Shown one piece after another: positions 46,482 to 57,821 of a stretch of DNA of 64,000 nt. The position numbers and the translations under genes are program-made. Under the pieces are notes generated by a model. The model did not search any database, was not told where the DNA came from, and saw only the letters and a list, made by a program, of their open reading frames with translations. Source of the DNA: Sesamum alatum. Taxonomy: Eukaryota; Streptophyta; Magnoliopsida; Lamiales; Pedaliaceae. Every line of letters starts with the position of its first letter. The first letter of the stretch is position 1. Where the stretch lies: the NCBI GenBank assembly GCA_034509735.1, contig JACGWO010000005.1, positions 36,548,479-36,612,478 of the forward strand. Direction: 5' to 3'.

Positions 46482-47097
46482 ATTCTCAAGATGTTGAGGT
46501 GAAAGTCCTGTTGCTTTTCTCGTGAAATAGTGATTTATGCACTTGAGATTTGTCAAGATTCCTCTTGCCCTGCACTAGCATACTTCCTTTTTGTCGTGTA
46601 AAAGTACTTGCTATATAATAATTTCAGCTAATGAGAAAGATCATTATTCATCTTCAACCATATATACTTGAACAGTTAAATTGCAGTGTCATGCATTATT
46701 GATGATCGCATTTGCAATCAGTATTTCCCCATTAAAGATTATCCATGCTGTAGGTGGTGAGTCCCAACTTCCACTGATATCTAATAGTGCCAGTCTTTTC
46801 TTTTTCAGCAAGAATATGACTTTAATGTAATTTGACATGAACTGTCAACAGACTTTAGATGTCTTGCGTTCTTTCCATTAGAGCTGTCAATAGGTGGGGT
46901 TAGGGCTATGATTCCAAACAAATTCCCCTGCCACCAAGATAGATGCTATCTGAAGTGTAGTTCAATATTAACATTAATAGTTGAATTGCATAATAGAACA
47001 CATATATCCTCTTGGAAATCTAATCTGAATTGTCGATCACCATTATTAAGAAGTCCTGTATGGAGAAAGTGCCTTCAAAAAATTGGCATAAGCTATA
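46482..47097. other. Convergent 3' intergenic region (CIP7 / PP2C-like)
   Basis: It holds both 3' UTRs. AT-rich, no repeat recognised. The frames at 46294-46497 and 46908-47147 are shadows of the exons. Confidence 0.5.
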
Positions 47098-48946
47098 CTA
47101 GTCGAACCGAATTATTAAGCAAGAGATTTTGCTTCTGCTCATTCTAGTTAAAGCTTCAGTCGCCAAGCATTCAGCAGCTGCCTGTGGGTCTTCGATGTGC
47201 CTTATTAGGTTCACTGCCTCTTGGTGCCTCATTACCTGCCAAAATTAAATAATTGGAGGCAAAGAAGAAATAGATATCTACGTCTTGTATTTCTGGTGGA
47301 GGTAAGGCAAGTATGTTGGTGAACCCCAATTATTCAAAATGATCCAATTTAGAGAATTACGAGGCATTTGAAGTAGGATTGAAAATTTGAATTCTTCTAA
47401 CAGTCGTGAGTGCAGCTATATATATATGTAGGACTTTGTGACATGAAGAGGACAATCATAGATTAAGAGATGAAATTCTTAAGACAGAAGAAAGATTAAG
47501 TTACAATTACCTCCCAAACTCCAGAACTTGCTAGGATAACAAATTCAGTTTCAGAATCTATTCTTTCAGATCCAACAACTAGCTCTGAGCCTTTTGAACT
47601 CTTTGTGCTAGATATAGTCCTGGACTCACCACCTAGTTTGTGTAATTTGGGCACACGTAGAGCACCTAATACATTAAAAATAGAAATAGTTATTTTGAGA
47701 GATAATTACATAAATACTCCTGAGGTTTAAGTATATTATAAACGTATTCTGTGGATTCCGAAACTTTAGAGGTTGTCTGTAATTATTCTTTATTTAATAC
47801 ATTAAGAAAATGAACCCTTTACAAGTATTATTGATCTAAGAAAATTTAATGAACCCAAGAAAAGTATGTACATATGCATGCCTGAAATAAGTTTAAGGGA
47901 CCAAAGCCGTATGGTGGGATGCTGCCTTCTCCTGCTAATTTGATAGGCCTGACCATCTCTGCATATCACGCCACTGTAGTCACCCATGTATGCCATCACA
48001 AGCTTCTCGCCGTTGATCACCATAGCTGAAGCCGAGCCTAATTTCCAGGCCGTCTCCTCTGGCTCATCTCTATCTCTGAGCTGTGTTCTTGCATTCAAAT
48101 GAGCCCTTTCCATGGCTTCCTTGCTCTTCTTCCCCATTCGCAGCTGCAGTAATAGGTTTTTCATATATAAAATGATGTTCTGGTTTTATTTAAGTATATA
48201 ACATATGTTATATAAGTATTTCATATAGGAGAAAACCATATATTTACATGTTCTACAAAGTATGTCTATATGGATTAGGTGGGAAAACATCAAACCATGT
48301 ATATCATGCAATGTTGGCAATAGGATTTGAATTGTGTTGGTATGATATGATTTATATCATTTTAATGTTTTGATACTGGATTCAGATAAGAAATATTCAA
48401 AATTAGATAATGATGTTACAGAGTCTAGGTCAAAGTATTCAATCAGTCAACAAATAGATCGATGACTACGCAATAATATTACCTAAATCAACAATTATTT
48501 TCTGTTACCTCTTTAGGCATGGTCTTGTCAAAGAAATGTGACTGCAGGTACTTAGTGATTCCCTCACCAATCCCATCTTCGAAAACTCCAAAAAACCACA
48601 ATTCACACTCTTCCATTTGTTCCCTCTGCACCAGAACAGATGAATCAAAGTCTCTTGCATTTGTACATGGCTTATCCAATTCCACAACATGATATCCATG
48701 GGAGACATGCATCATCCATGATACCCTCTTCCCGTTCTCCGTTTCTTTCGTCTTCCTTCTTCCATTTCCAGGCAGAAATCTCCTTAGCTTAATTCCCTGT
48801 CCAAATTCATGATATTTCTGTAAGGAAAACAATGCTATAGAGGAACTGATAGATTAGCATGCAACCGAAAATATCGTAGAATTGATCCAAGAATGACAGG
48901 AATTTGGACTTACCTTGATCTTCAGATGAAAATTCCTGAGTCCCAT
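47098..48946 (-). CDS. PP2C-like pseudophosphatase (putative PP2C-like protein 44 family)
   Basis: Five exons on the minus strand, 298 codons: 48946-48914, 48817-48509, 48143-47882, 47665-47511, 47235-47098. All joins are in phase and it ends CLIIRFD-stop. The start MGLRNFHLKIK suits this small PP2C-like family. PP2C landmarks are present but altered. The DGH metal box is FGVFEDGIGEG (residues 87-97, His replaced by Ile). The GD box is intact (MGDYSGVICRDG, about 167-177). The usual ASDG-W-D is ASSGVWE (247-253), losing the metal-binding Asp. PP2Cs need these acids to bind Mn/Mg and hydrolyse phosphoserine/threonine, so this protein is probably catalytically dead and may bind phosphoproteins or regulate others. 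Intron 3 needs a GC donor (47881-47880). Confidence 0.85.
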
Positions 48947-49304
48947 GATTCAGGGAAAAAGAAGAAAGTAGATGAGTTTTTGTGTGAAGAATTAGTGCTC
49001 AGTGTTTGATGAGATCAACAGTTGTCAGATAGGAAGAAGAAAGAAATTGTGGAGTGAGGTTGAGGAGAGAGGGAGAGGGAGAGAGAGAGGGAGGGAAACG
49101 CTAAATGAGGTGTTTGGAGTCAATAAGAAGACTAATGCAGTTAAGACTTTCTAAATACAGCCCTTTTTAAGGAAGGGAGTTTGAACTGGATTTTGTCAGC
49201 ACAATAAATAGAAGCAAAGTGTGTGAGAGATTTGGGTTTCACTCACCATTTTCTTAATTTTCCCTCTGTCCCTTTCTATTCCTCCAAGTTATATCATTTT
49301 TGTT
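48947..49304 (-). promoter_or_regulatory. PP2C-like gene 5' region with GA-rich leader
   Basis: A GAGAGAGGGAGAGG purine tract at 49060-49100 (CT-rich on the gene strand) lies about 115-155 bp upstream of the start codon. No clear TATA box chosen. Confidence 0.4.
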
Positions 49305-49642
49305 TCGTTAGTCTCTGTTAGGTTTTCATCTAATTTTTATGGTGATCCGTCCAAAATGTCTGTTGGATATGATTATACTTTTTATTTTTTTGAATTTTTA
49401 AAATATTTGTGTAACTAATATATTCTATGCCTTATTTACTTTATTCACCTTCTGATTTTTTTATATGTTTTTCAAATTTTTATTTTGGAAAAAAAATAAT
49501 TAGAGTAAAGTAGTAATTTCTACCTTAGTGTTTAGGGACTACAAAATTATTTCGCATTTGAGATGGGTAGTTGTAGTTTTTCAAACAACAAGTGGGTATT
49601 CGTAATTATGTCAAACTCACGAGAGGTAGCTGTAATTTATCC
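49305..49642. mobile_element. Truncated MITE-1-related copy
   Basis: The right end is intact (GTAATTATGTCAAACTC, GAGGTAGCTGTAATTTATCC). The left terminus is missing: the match starts at the internal CGTTAGTCTCTGTTAGGTTTTC, which is shared with the 50486 copy. Confidence 0.6.
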
Positions 49643-50485
49643 TTTAGGATATGTAGTGGTTTTATGGATATGTTATATATGGGGATTAAGATTCCTATAA
49701 ATAGGAAAATTCCAAATCGTTACTGATACGATTATGGAATTCTAACCCCACGTTCCCATTTCTAAAAAAGGACAAATAAAATTAAATTAAAATCTTGGTT
49801 AATTAATTTTTAATTATTGGTCAAATTTAAGCCTTCAGTAAAATAACAATTCTTGTTGTCTTGTTTGTGATTTCGTCCTTTGTGCATGCGGAATGTTTAC
49901 ATAGACACTACGTACCCTAGAAAAATTTATCCCTAGTTTTGATCCCTGAATAAATAAACCCCTGAGAAAACCTTTGCAAAAACTATCCCTAGTTTTGATC
50001 GGATACACGGATCAATTTATGTGAATGAATTATATTTAGGAGTAATTATATGTACATAAGTTGATTTATGGTTTATTTACACAAATCATTCTTGTCTTTT
50101 AGATAATTACACAAATCATCCCTGACATTCGAAAAACACGGATAGTTTGTGTAATTTTGTTGGCGTTTTTGGGGTGTGTGTGTAATTTTTTAAAAAGCAT
50201 GAATGATTTGTGTAAATGATGTTAATATTTCTAGTGGATGTATGCGTAATGTTTCAAAAAGTATGAATGATTTGTCTAAATAGATAATAGGTCAGGAGTA
50301 TACTAGTAATTATCCGTTATATTTAATTTAAATCTGTGAAACCCATTTAACAAAATTCCATTTGTCATTTGTTGTGTTGATTATTATGTGATAGATTGAT
50401 TCTTGAACCCTTTTTGCAGGGTTTTGGACCACATATATATATTGAATATGTGGCTATTTTCATTTAGAATATTCTTATTTGTTTT
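49643..50485. other. Intergenic DNA, includes a hairpin-type repeat
   Basis: 50040-50290 has inverse-related words (ACACAAATCATTC and GAATGATTTGTGTAA) and shares sequence with 31640-31790. No gene. Confidence 0.4.
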
Positions 50486-50936
50486 GGATAAATTACAACC
50501 ACTTTCTGAAATTTGATATAATTAGTAATTACAAATATCTTTTCGATATTTGAAAAATTATAAATAACTCCTAAATTTTAATGTTTGTCTAACCATAAGT
50601 CCATTTCGTTAGGTTCTCATCCAATTTTTATGGTGAAATGCCTAAAATTCTTTTTGGATTATGAATTATAATTTTGTTTACTTTTAGAATTTTTTAAAAT
50701 ATTTTTATGGACTAATACGTTTCGGGGATTATTTACTTTATCCACTATCATATTTTTCACATTTTTTCAAATATATTTTTCTTAAAAATTCAATTAAGGT
50801 AAATTAGTACTTTCCACCGTACTATTCAGGGGTTACATAATTATTTTTCATATGAGTAGGGTATTTATAATTTTTTAAATAATAAGAGTGTATTTTTAAT
50901 TATCCCAAATCTTAAGGGAGATATTGGTAATCTACC
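50486..50936. mobile_element. MITE-1-related copy (subtype)
   Basis: Ends GGATAAATTACAACC and the inverse of GGTAATCTACC. The interior shares CATCCAATTTTTATGGTGA with 49330. Flanks are T-rich, so the target duplication is uncertain. Confidence 0.6.
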
Positions 50937-51321
50937 TTTTTTTTATAATTGCTCATATATGTTTATCTAATGTCAAAATTATTTTATATATGGTTGCATT
51001 TCATTATCAGACGATTATGAAACTGCATAAAAATAATTATTATTAATAAATTACCAAATTTATATTTAAATTTTACACAGCATTCAATTAATCTTTCCAA
51101 TTATATATTAAAAATGTTAACGTTTATTATTTATCAAATACATATAAATAATTCATCTATAAGGTACGAATATTAGCGTTTTAGCTAGTCCAAAATGAGC
51201 ATTACAAATAGAAGTGCCTTTCAATTAATTACAGGCAAAGGACTAATAAGTGGTAAATGAATTTTCCCATGCCACACTCAATGCACAAAGCACTTAATGT
51301 AGCAGGTATAAATATAATTTA
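50937..51321. other. AT-rich spacer, no gene seen
   Basis: Nothing recognised. Confidence 0.35.
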
Positions 51322-51746
51322 GGATGGATTATAATAACCTCTCCTGAAATTTGGCATAATTATGAATATTCACTCGTTGTTTTAAAAATTATAAATTCTC
51401 CCTCTGAGGTTTGTAATTTTTAATCAAGAGCCTAAAATGGTTCATTTTGCCCTTAATTTCTTTTTTAAAATTCTAGAATACTTAGCTGGGGCAAATTACA
51501 GTGCTCCTCTGTATAAAAAACATAATAAACCTCTTTTTGTGCATTTTTGTTCAATTTTTTTTAAAAAAAATTATAAAATAATTCAATTTGTATAAAGTCA
51601 TTTTGGTAAGTTCATTCATAAAAATGGATAGAAATGAGTTATGTGTTAGATAATTACAAACTTTAAAAAAATATTTGTAGTTCTTAAAATAACGAGGAGT
51701 GTCCATAATTATGTCAAATTTTACCGGATTTTATTGTAATTCACCC
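51322..51746. mobile_element. MITE-1 family copy, 425 bp, perfect 9-bp target duplication
   Basis: TATAATTTA at 51313-51321 and 51747-51755. Ends GGATGGATTATAATAAC and the inverse of ATTGTAATTCACCC. Interior as in the other copies. Confidence 0.88.
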
Positions 51747-52210
51747 TATAATTTAATAACAACTCGTTACCACCATTTGAACACTAATATCCCAAGTGGG
51801 ACCGCACCTCATATACCATCAATGTCAGATTGAATTTTTTAATTCACATTATGTTACATTTTTTACTATATTTATTAGATACACGTGTGTAAAAATAATA
51901 TTATACATTTTATTTTGAAAAAAATTAATAAACGTATCTATAAATCAAATAAAAGATGCAATAAAATTCGAATTACGAGTAATGATCAAAGCAATACGAA
52001 AAAAATCAGCAAATTGAATTGCCTATTCTCAAAGAGCTGAAAATGGATGGTTGACGATGAGAACGAAAAAAAAAAAAAAAAAGTGAAGCAGAAAGAAAAG
52101 AATATTATGATCGTACTGATAAAATTATTAATATAATATTATAATAAGGTAGGTTGGCCAACTTGCCCGGCTGAGATAGAAAAAGCATCTCATGCAATAC
52201 ACATTAATAA
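51747..52210. other. AT-rich spacer, no gene seen
   Basis: An A tract at 52065-52081; otherwise nothing. Confidence 0.35.
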
Positions 52211-52386
52211 GGGAAATTTTAGCCCGAGTCTGACTCGATCAAATCTCAATCAATTATATGGTAAGTGCAATAAACTTGTCGTGTGATTGATGTATAGTAT
52301 AAGAAAAGTGATTAATCATATAACAAATGCATCACACTTGTTCTATGATTGATTTGGTTCGAACCTGATCCGGGCAAAAAATTTCC
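52211..52386. mobile_element. MITE-2 family copy
   Basis: GGGAAATTTTAGCCCGAGTCTGACTCGA at the left, in two parts, mirrors the reverse of CGAACCTGATCCGGGCAAAAAATTTCC at the right. Flanks ATTAATAA and AATAATAA (7 of 8) suit an 8-bp hAT-type duplication. Confidence 0.65.
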
Positions 52387-52573
52387 AATAATAAACAAAA
52401 CTTGAATTCCATATATGGATAGGTTTGGAGAATTTTGTCCACGTTTAAGGTTCCCTTTTTTCTTTTCAACAATGTTAGAAAATTTAATTAATATTCCTTT
52501 CTTTGACGACTTTAAAATTGTGGTGGGATAAGTAATAAGGCTCATCAATTCTTGTAAGAAGGTAGGTAAAGAC

Positions 52574-53550
52574 ATGGAGGAAGATATCATCAGTTTGAAG
52601 GAGTTTGGGAAGAAACTAGATGAATTTGCAAAGGCTAGAGACTGGCAAAACTATCATACTCCAAGAAATTTACTCCTTGCTATGGTAATCATCTCAATTA
52701 TTTCTTTAATTTGTTTTCACCTTTCATTGATTTTGGTACGGCTGTTAATGATTCGAGTCGAGTCGAGTCGAACACATCATTGTTCAAGTTTTGTTTGAAT
52801 TATTATAGAATTTCTTTGAATTTGGTTTGCTTATTGATTTAATCGAGCTTTAAGTGGATCAAACACGACTCGAACTCACGTAGTGTGATATTTTTAAATA
52901 TATTTATTATTTTTACATTAATCGAATCAAGTTCGAGCCAAGTTCGAAAGTTTACCGAACAAAAGAATTTGTTAGAGCATGGTTTATTAAGTTTAACAAA
53001 TCGAGTTCAAAATGGATTTTTATCGATTGATTTCAATTGAATAGTTGAATAATTTGATTTAATTTTCAACCCTAGATTTTGGTTCTGCTACCTTTTTATT
53101 ACTCACTTTAACTTAATTCAAATTGGAAAGTTTATGTTAAAAATACGATGAAGTACAGCCCATTTATGATTAAAACATAGAAGGAAATATATTAGAATGT
53201 GGAGTCTGACTCAATATTAAAATTCAGACGTATGATCTACTATTCATCTAACATTAAGTCTCTAAAAGGACTTTTTGCCAGGCCGTCGTAGAAATAGTTG
53301 ATGAATGGTCTTTATTTAATACGCACAAGAATATCCTACAATCATCGACATAGGATTTTGTTTTTCTTTCTTTTTTTTTTTTTTGAACCATTAATATTTG
53401 CAACTTATGTTTATTTATTTTTGTATATTTTTTTATTGTTTTTGTTGGAGAAACATGCAGGTTGGTGAAGTAGGAGAGTTATCAGAGATATTTCAATGGA
53501 GAGGAGAAGTGGGAAAGGGTTTGGGAGATTGGGAAGAACCAGACACCTAG
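52574..53550 (+). pseudogene. Truncated MazG-type dCTP pyrophosphatase (DCTPP1-like)
   Basis: Exon 1 (52574-52684, 37 codons) begins MEEDIISLKEFGKKLDEFAK and includes the RDWQNYHTPRNLLLAM block. It joins in phase at GTAATC...CATGCAG to exon 2 (53461-53550), which encodes VGEVGELSEIFQWRGEV and GLGDWEEPDT, then a stop. That is 66 residues against about 110-170 in the family. The helix with the first metal-binding pair (E-x2-E in EVGELSE) is present. The second half of the site (the EE-L-D helix) is missing, and no further exon is found downstream. Family members hydrolyse dCTP and modified dCTPs to monophosphates as house-cleaning enzymes. This copy should be inactive. The intron (776 bp) carries GAGTC repeats and a TCGAG hairpin element. 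Confidence 0.75.
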
Positions 53551-54847
53551 AATGCAGATTTTGATACGTAAATTCATATAAGTATGGATGCATGGCACTT
53601 AACTTCTGACAACCTAAGGTTAAAACACGTTACTTTTTGAGCGACTATATCAGTATTTGGGCTCTTCAAACGCGTATTTGAATCGACTTAAATATTGGAG
53701 ACTCTTAGTTGAGGAGCTCTCAATTAACCTAACGCGTACCTTGGGGGTCAGTTAAATCTCGAACCAAGTCAATCTAGATTTTTAAGAATTACAAAGTTGC
53801 TACAGATCGCACATCTTTTCAAACTTTAGGGAATAATCTTCATTTTGGAGAAAATCTAGGGTTGTTACTTCAATTTTACTAAAACTTTGGATAATGATGA
53901 TGGTGCAAGTAAAAATTCCATATTGGTTGTAGGAGAAGCATCAATGGTTTATAAGTTCCAAAGCCTCCTCTTCCTAGCGAGGTGTTTTTTAAGGACAAAA
54001 ATTGTGAGGCTTATACAAAGTCAGAGCAAACAATATCTCGCGCAACGGGTACTAACCAAATCACAAGTCACATCATTTCTGAATGAGACCATGTGCCCCT
54101 CCCAAGCCCTTATATAGGGGGTTTGATAATGCAGACAAATGTCCCTATGCAAGCATCTCATATTGGTGTAGGTGAGGAGTTTGAGCGACTTATAAATTCC
54201 AAGACCCCCTCTCCCTAGCTAGACGTCTTTTTAAGACAAAACTGTAATGCTCATACAAAATCAAAGCGAATAATACCTCGCGTAACAGAATACCAATCAA
54301 GTCGTAATTACGTTATAATATAATCACATTTGTTAAATGATTAACAATCACCAAACATGCTTCAACTACCAATTAATCTTAATATGGATATTTAGCATAC
54401 AAAAAACTTATATCACTATTATACAACATATCAATTTGAAGAATTAAAAAAGTAAAATCTATCACAGAAACTCAATTAATTAATTTCTTAATATAAAAAA
54501 CAACAAAGAAATTTAGTTTAATTCAAGATCACAAACAATGGTTCTTTCAAACTGAAAATCTTCATATTGAAAATATTTTCATAGACTAAAAATGTATTTG
54601 GATCAATGGGTTTCAATAATTATTGGCAGAGTATTAATTAATGGAAGAATATTAATAATTAATTTGAAGTAATATAAGTAGAAATATTGGATGGAAATGC
54701 GATATCGAAGGTGTAGGCATATCATACCCATTACCATTAATATTATCCACCGCAGAAACCGCGGGGTATTTTCAAACATGGCACCCACGACTTCATGTCC
54801 TCCTGTGGACTTCAACTCTATATTTTCTTTAATTCTTTTTTTTTTTC
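53551..54847. other. Intergenic DNA with an imperfect direct repeat
   Basis: 53915-54062 and 54150-54302 are diverged direct copies. Shared words are CATATTGGT-GTAGG, TTATAAnTTCCAA, CTCTTCCCTAGC-like, TTTTTAAG-ACAAAA and CTCGCG-AAC. They resemble the conserved core of plant LTR or SINE-type repeats, but the type is not settled. No gene; the 76-codon frame at 53887 lies in the repeat. Confidence 0.5.
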
Positions 54848-55270
54848 GGTAAATTACATATATCTTCTCTGAAATTTAACATAATTATAAATATCTACTC
54901 GTTGTTTGAGAAATTACAAATAACCCCATAGGCTTGTAACCGTCTAACAAATAACTCATTTCCATCCATTTTTATAGGTGAACTGACCAATGCCCTTATG
55001 CACTAAATTATTTTTTATTTAATTTTTAAAATTTTTTTGGACTACAACGCGCAAGAAGAGATTTTTTAAGTTTTTTACACATAGAAACTATTATGCAATT
55101 TGTCTCGGTTGATTTTTCTATAATTTTAATAAAAAAATTAAGGGCAAAATGGTCAATTTCAAGCCTTTGGTTAAATTCTACAAAACTCAGGGGGTATTTG
55201 TAATTTTTCAAACAACGAGAGAGTATTTGTAATTATGTCAAACTTCAGGAAAGGTGATTGAAATTTACCC
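54848..55270. mobile_element. MITE-1 family copy, 423 bp
   Basis: Ends GGTAAATTACATATAT and the inverse of TGAAATTTACCC. The interior has GGGCAAAATGGTCAATTTC and AACAACGAGAGAG. It inserted in a T tract, so the 9-bp duplication cannot be read cleanly. Confidence 0.75.
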
Positions 55271-55755
55271 TTTTTTTAAAAAAAATTATTTATTAATTAA
55301 TACTACAAAAAACACACTACATTCTAAATTATAATCTGCATCAAATACTTGTATATATACATATTACCTTTTATAGGCACATGATTCTGATGCACAACTT
55401 CTCAGAATCCTGTCCATTTTCCTGCACATTCTTCTAATCTCAGGTTCTTCATCACCATCTTCCTATAATCAATAATTTTATGTAAGTATAACATTTTTTT
55501 ATTTTTTCTGAAATTTTCTTTTTTCATTTCATTTTTCCTGCATATGTTTGATCTATGGTTTTCACAATAATTTTCCTGATAAATATATTGTTCTTGAAAT
55601 TGTAATTCTTGCACCCAAATTGAGGGTTCATGGCAGCATTCTTGAAATGGGATTTTGAAACCCTCTTTTAATTTGATTTTTAAGATTGAAAAGTGAAATC
55701 CCACAAAGAAATTGTATGTAAGAATAACAATATATTTGCAGAGAAGTGGAGAGAA
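55271..55755 (+). promoter_or_regulatory. Presumed promoter/5' UTR of the GLTP gene
   Basis: About 485 bp between the MITE and the start codon. TATATATACATATTACC at 55352-55368 could serve as a TATA region. The frame upstream of the start (55693-55755) is open, so Met at 55756 is chosen by homology. Confidence 0.4.
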
Positions 55756-57431
55756 ATGGCAGCAACAGTGTTTGCTCCTTGTCTGGAAGGGATAAAGCAT
55801 ATCAAATCTGACCAAGGGGATATGCAGACCAAGCCTTTGTTGGATGTCTGCAAACTCGTATTGCCTATCTTAGGTTTGTTTGTCTCTTGTAATAATTCAA
55901 TTGCATGTTTTTTTGTTAGAAACACTAGTTTTATTAGGTCTAATGCCATAACTGGAGCAGGTTTTTACTGCCCTTTTTCTTGCATTCTTGTTGCCGTAAT
56001 CCTTAATTAAGCTAGTGGTTAAGTCACTAGGTTTCTGTTTGAATGATATGCGTTTAAATATGCGTTATGAGAATGTAGAACTCGCCGTTCTATGGAGATG
56101 TATTGTGGGCTGGGGGTGGCTGGCTTACATGTTTGGCTTAATGGGACCGAAGTTAATTCCTAGTACGTTGGTGGAACTACGAATAACTAAGTTGGACAAT
56201 CCGATGAGCTGCTCTTGTTGCATTGGAGCATTTCTAGTTTTGAGTTTCTTTCATGACATGATTTCTTTGTTTTTATACTGATGTTAATTATTTGTGTTTT
56301 AGTTGTATTTGCTTGAATTTCACTTGTTTCATTTCCGATGCTAGATAAATTTGGGCCTGCCATGACTGTCGTAAAATCTGATATCAGTGGTAATATCTCG
56401 GTGAGATTTTTTTCTCTCTCAACTATATACCTACACGATTGGCATAAATCTTCTGAGTTTGAAGACATTAAGAGCATTATGCTATGTTTGCTCCAGGAAG
56501 AAACATTAAGGAATATGTTTCCTCGGCTCACTCGTTTACTTACATTGTTTTTTTCTGATGCTGAGGCAATTTTCTTCGTGTTGGTTCACTTGTAGAGGTT
56601 GGAACATAAGTACAACTCAAATACCTCGAGATTCAACTACCTGTACAACATGGTACAAGCTGAAGTTGAAACGAAGACTGCTAAATCATCATCTAGTTGC
56701 ACGAACGGGATTCTTTGGTTGACGAGGTACTATTTGCATTTACTTACAACCTAGTCAACATGCTTATGATATTCTGAAAATCGGAACTCTATGTAAGACG
56801 AGGTTAAGCTTTGTTCTAAGGAAACAGAATGATTTTAATGATGTTGCAGAGCAATGGATTTTTTAGTCGAATTGTTCCGAAATCTATCTGAGCATCAAGA
56901 TTGGTCAATGTCGCAAGTTTGCAACGACGCATACAGCAAGACCTTGAAGAAATGGCATGGGTGGCTTGCTAGTTCAAGTTTTTCGGTAATAACTTGATTT
57001 AATGCAGATTTTTTTTTCTATCAGATAATAGGATTTTCGGGGCCTTGTCTGTTTATCGACAAAATTGCATAAACATTGTGATAATTTAGTGTTGTAATGG
57101 TGAGATTTGTATTGTTGAACAAAGGTTGCTATTAAGCTTGCACCAGACAGGAAGAAGTTCATGGAGGTGTTAGGCACTCAAGGGGACATTTATGGTGATA
57201 TGCAAAAGTTCTGCACAAATTTCTCGCCAATCCTAGGAGAGATTCATAAGTTTCTGGTAAGATTCTTTATGCTCACGAAGAGTAAATTGATGCTGAACAT
57301 GTCTGAAAAGAGACAACGATCGACAAACTCTTCTCAGCTCATGTACAAGTCAAGAACACAACATGTTTAAACAGATGCAAATGTTTCTTGTGCAGGCCAG
57401 TTTTGGATTGGACAGTATGAAATCGTCATGA
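55756..57431 (+). CDS. GLTP1: Glycolipid transfer protein 1 (GLTP fold)
   Basis: Six exons, 202 codons, in phase: 55756-55873, 56345-56400, 56596-56726, 56850-56985, 57125-57256, 57396-57431. The start MAATVFAPCLEGIKHIKS matches plant GLTP1 proteins and the length is the family's usual. Glycolipid head-group residues known from human GLTP (Asp48, Asn52, Lys55, Trp96, His140) have counterparts at Asp52, Asn56, Arg59, Trp99 (ILWLTRAMD) and His138 (KKWHGWL). The protein is all-helical and cytosolic, and moves glycosylated sphingolipids between membranes. It lacks a signal peptide. Intact and convergent with the kinesin gene, 390 bp between stop codons. A splice at ILG/LDKF gives the conserved LDKFG. 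High confidence. Confidence 0.93.
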
Positions 57432-57821
57432 AGGAATTGGCTTCTCTTCCTATGTGTATTATCTCCTACACATTTCTCGTTTTCCATTTCGTAATCTTAT
57501 TGTACTTTTTCGTCGTTCTCTTGCCCAGATCATTACATCCTTAATTTTCCTAATGAAGCTTTTCCTAGTTTTGGGAAAGGGTTAAGTGCAACAGTTAGTG
57601 ACTTTCTATGTCCTTTTCGGACAGCAATGCAATTTCATTTTACTACACGATGAATAATTCCATTCAAACAGTAATCATGCTGCTTACATCTTGCACCAGG
57701 GGAGTACAAAACTGCATGTACTTAGCATATAGTTACGGCAAATACTAGACTGATACAGTGTTATTACAGCATATACTTCATCTATTACAAACATCTGCAC
57801 ATACCTGAATGATAATCGATC
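57432..57821. other. Convergent 3' region between GLTP1 and KIN-10A
   Basis: 390 bp shared by two opposed 3' UTRs. No repeat seen. Confidence 0.5.

Noticed and set aside
46294..46497. 67-codon frame overlapping CIP7 exons 12-13
   Set aside because: Shadow frame. The spliced frame gives the conserved SRHFSLLSPFRSK end.
53887..54117. 76-codon frame
   Set aside because: It lies in one half of a diverged direct repeat, and the other half does not keep the frame.
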